Below, one piece after another: positions 5,185 to 6,845 of a DNA stretch of 6,845 nucleotides; the stretch's first letter is position 1, and each line of letters starts with the position of its first letter. The translations under genes and the position numbers were made by a program. Where the stretch lies: NCBI GenBank assembly GCA_937892695.1, contig CALBJK010000179.1, positions 1 to 6,845 on the forward strand, given 5' to 3'. Below the pieces are notes generated by a model. It saw only the letters and a list, made by a program, of their open reading frames with translations, ran no database searches and was not told the origin of the DNA. This DNA comes from an uncultured Prevotella sp. Its GTDB lineage: Bacteria; Bacteroidota; Bacteroidia; Bacteroidales; Bacteroidaceae.

Positions 5185-6845
5185 TCAATTGAATAAATCC
5201 AACTTATTCTTCCTTGCTTCATCTATAGACTTGATTTTAACCTGCTTGGCGTTGAATTGATCCCTCAGTTCACGATAAGTGTCATCAAGTTCTTTCCTGA
5301 ATTTTTCACGTTCTTGCTGAACGGCAAGACGTGCTGCTACAATTGGGTTCTGTGCAGCATCTTTCATCCAAACCACTATTCCGCTATATACTGGATCTAT
5401 CTTCAAGGCGACATGCAACCGACTGGTTGTAGCACCACCTATCATAAGAGGAATGTCAAGATGGGCTTTTTCCATATCCTCGGCTACGTGAACCATTTCT
5501 TCCAGACTAGGTGTTATGAGTCCGCTCAGGCCTACAGCATCAAAATGCTCGGTCTGTAACTTTCTGATAATTTGTTCGGAAGGAACCATTACTCCCATGT
5601 CGACAACTTCATAATTGTTGCATCCCATGACTACACCGACAATATTCTTGCCGATGTCATGAACGTCGCCTTTGACGGTAGCTAACAATATGCGTCCTGC
5701 TTTTTTTGCGCCGCCCCTTTTGTCGGCCTCTATATAAGGTTGAAGTATTGCTACAGCTGCCTTCATAGTACGGGCAGTCTTGACAACTTGAGGAAGGAAC
5801 ATCTTTCCGGAACCAAACAAGTCGCCGACAATATTCATTCCTTCCATTAGCGGGCCTTCGATTATGTCGACAGCTTTTTGATACTTACTCAGAGCTTCGG
5901 ACAAGTCGGAGTTTAGGTATTCGGAAATTCCCTTTATCAAAGAATAGCGCAACCGTTCTTCCAGATTTTCTTTACGCCATTCGGGTTTGCTATGGTTTGT
6001 AGCATTGCTACTGCCGTCGGATTTTGCATTCTCTTCTTGCTGCTTTATCTTTTCTGCAAGTTCGATGAGGCGTTCTGAAGCATTCGGTTTACGGTTCAAG
6101 ACAACATCTTCTATCACTTCGAGCTGGTCTTGGGGAATGTCGTTATACGTGACCTTGGTCGCAGGATTGACGATACCGAAATCCATCCCTGCTTTGATTG
6201 CGTGGTATAAGAATACGGCGTGCATGGCCTCGCGTATGTAGTTGTTTCCACGGAAGGAGAATGACAGATTGCTTACTCCACCGCTGACATGTGCACCTTT
6301 TAGGTTCTTTCGTATCCACGCGGTAGCACGTATAAAGTCAATTGCATAGTTGTCGTGTTCTTCCATGCCGGTAGCGACAGCAAGGATGTTGGGGTCGAAA
6401 ATTATGTCGAGCGGATTCATCCCTACTTTCTCTGTCAGTAGTCTGTATGAGCGGGCAGCTATCTCTATGCGACGCTCGTAGTCGGTAGCTTGTCCTCGCT
6501 CATCGAAACACATCACTACTACAGCAGCTCCGTATCTCATCACGTCTTTAGCATGACTGATGAATGTATCTTCGCCCTCCTTCAAGGAAATAGAATTGAC
6601 GATACTTTTACCCTGTAAGCATTTCAGTCCGGCTATGATAACGTTCCATTTTGAAGAATCTATCATAACCGGTACACGGGCTATGTCCGGTTCGGCAGAA
6701 ATTGTTCTCAAGAAAGTAGACATTTCCTTTTCTCCATCGAGCAGACCGTCGTCCATGTTTATATCTAAAACCAAAGCACCGTCAGCGACCTGTTTCCTTG
6801 CAATAGAAACAGCCTCATCATATTTTCGTTCTTTTATCAGGCGAA
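5185..6845 (-). CDS. metH: Cobalamin-dependent methionine synthase MetH (5' end cut by window; lacks activation domain)
   Basis: The frame stays open to the window edge, so the gene begins outside; 552 residues are visible. A TTG codon at 6774 is internal (reading GALVLDINMDDG), not a start. MetH transfers a methyl group from methyltetrahydrofolate through cobalamin to homocysteine, making methionine. Visible in order: the rest of the pterin-binding domain (DINMDDGLLD, MIDSSKW, NSISLKEG, NLSFSFRG), a polar linker (SDGSSNATNHSKPEW), the helical cap domain (SALSKYQKAV-like region through GDLFGSGKMFLPQVV), and the B12-binding domain. In the last, GDVHDIGKN holds the cobalt-ligating His at about visible residue 395, with GLSGLITPSLEEM and MIGGATTSRLH following. 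The protein then ends after a charged linker (EARKNKLDLFN), where E. coli MetH continues into its S-adenosylmethionine-binding reactivation domain. The homocysteine-binding N-terminal half lies outside the window. The HAD gene follows after 6 nt. Confidence 0.95.
   Translation of the reverse strand, partial: RLIKERKYDEAVSIARKQVADGALVLDINMDDGLLDGEKEMSTFLRTISAEPDIARVPVMIDSSKWNVIIAGLKCLQGKSIVNSISLKEGEDTFISHAKDVMRYGAAVVVMCFDERGQATDYERRIEIAARSYRLLTEKVGMNPLDIIFDPNILAVATGMEEHDNYAIDFIRATAWIRKNLKGAHVSGGVSNLSFSFRGNNYIREAMHAVFLYHAIKAGMDFGIVNPATKVTYNDIPQDQLEVIEDVVLNRKPNASERLIELAEKIKQQEENAKSDGSSNATNHSKPEWRKENLEERLRYSLIKGISEYLNSDLSEALSKYQKAVDIIEGPLMEGMNIVGDLFGSGKMFLPQVVKTARTMKAAVAILQPYIEADKRGGAKKAGRILLATVKGDVHDIGKNIVGVVMGCNNYEVVDMGVMVPSEQIIRKLQTEHFDAVGLSGLITPSLEEMVHVAEDMEKAHLDIPLMIGGATTSRLHVALKIDPVYSGIVVWMKDAAQNPIVAARLAVQQEREKFRKELDDTYRELRDQFNAKQVKIKSIDEARKNKLDLFN

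Overview
The window looks like chromosomal DNA from a Bacteroidales bacterium, most likely Prevotella or a close relative. Three things suggest this: AT-rich start regions with no strong Shine-Dalgarno sequence, a Bacteroidetes-type promoter box (TAnnTTTG) in front of a small gene, and protein sequences that read like Bacteroidales versions of MetH, Map, TsaD and CinA/PncC. The genus is an inference from protein style, not from a marker gene.

Layout. (1) Positions 35-910, plus strand: a secreted SGNH-type carbohydrate esterase (CE6 / sialate O-acetylesterase-like), followed by a hairpin. (2) Positions 911-1786: an AT-rich region of about 0.9 kb without a convincing gene. It holds a 224-bp non-coding element with about 30-bp terminal inverted repeats and a perfect 9-bp target duplication (a MITE), then a second inverted-repeat unit at about 1371-1620. 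(3) Positions 1711-1909, plus strand: a promoter and a 40-codon gene for a small, lysine-rich protein. (4) Positions 1960-2012: a perfect 13-bp stem that can terminate transcription from both sides. (5) Positions 2063-6845, minus strand: a tight five-gene run, transcribed metH -> HAD phosphatase -> map -> tsaD -> pncC (cinA C-terminal type), with gaps of 6, 8, 21 and 18 nt. metH is cut by the window edge at its 5' end.

How the genes fit together. The minus-strand run is housekeeping: methionine synthesis (MetH), N-terminal methionine removal (Map), the t6A37 tRNA modification (TsaD) and NMN deamidation (PncC), plus a HAD phosphatase of unknown substrate. The spacing suggests one transcript ending at the shared terminator. 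MetH stops right after its cobalamin domain, so the reactivation domain found in the E. coli enzyme must be supplied elsewhere or be absent.

I found no CRISPR array, tRNA, rRNA, transposase gene, defence system or other clearly new multi-gene system. The most noteworthy items are the MITE with its intact target duplication, the 40-aa gene with its own promoter and terminator, and the second inverted-repeat unit.
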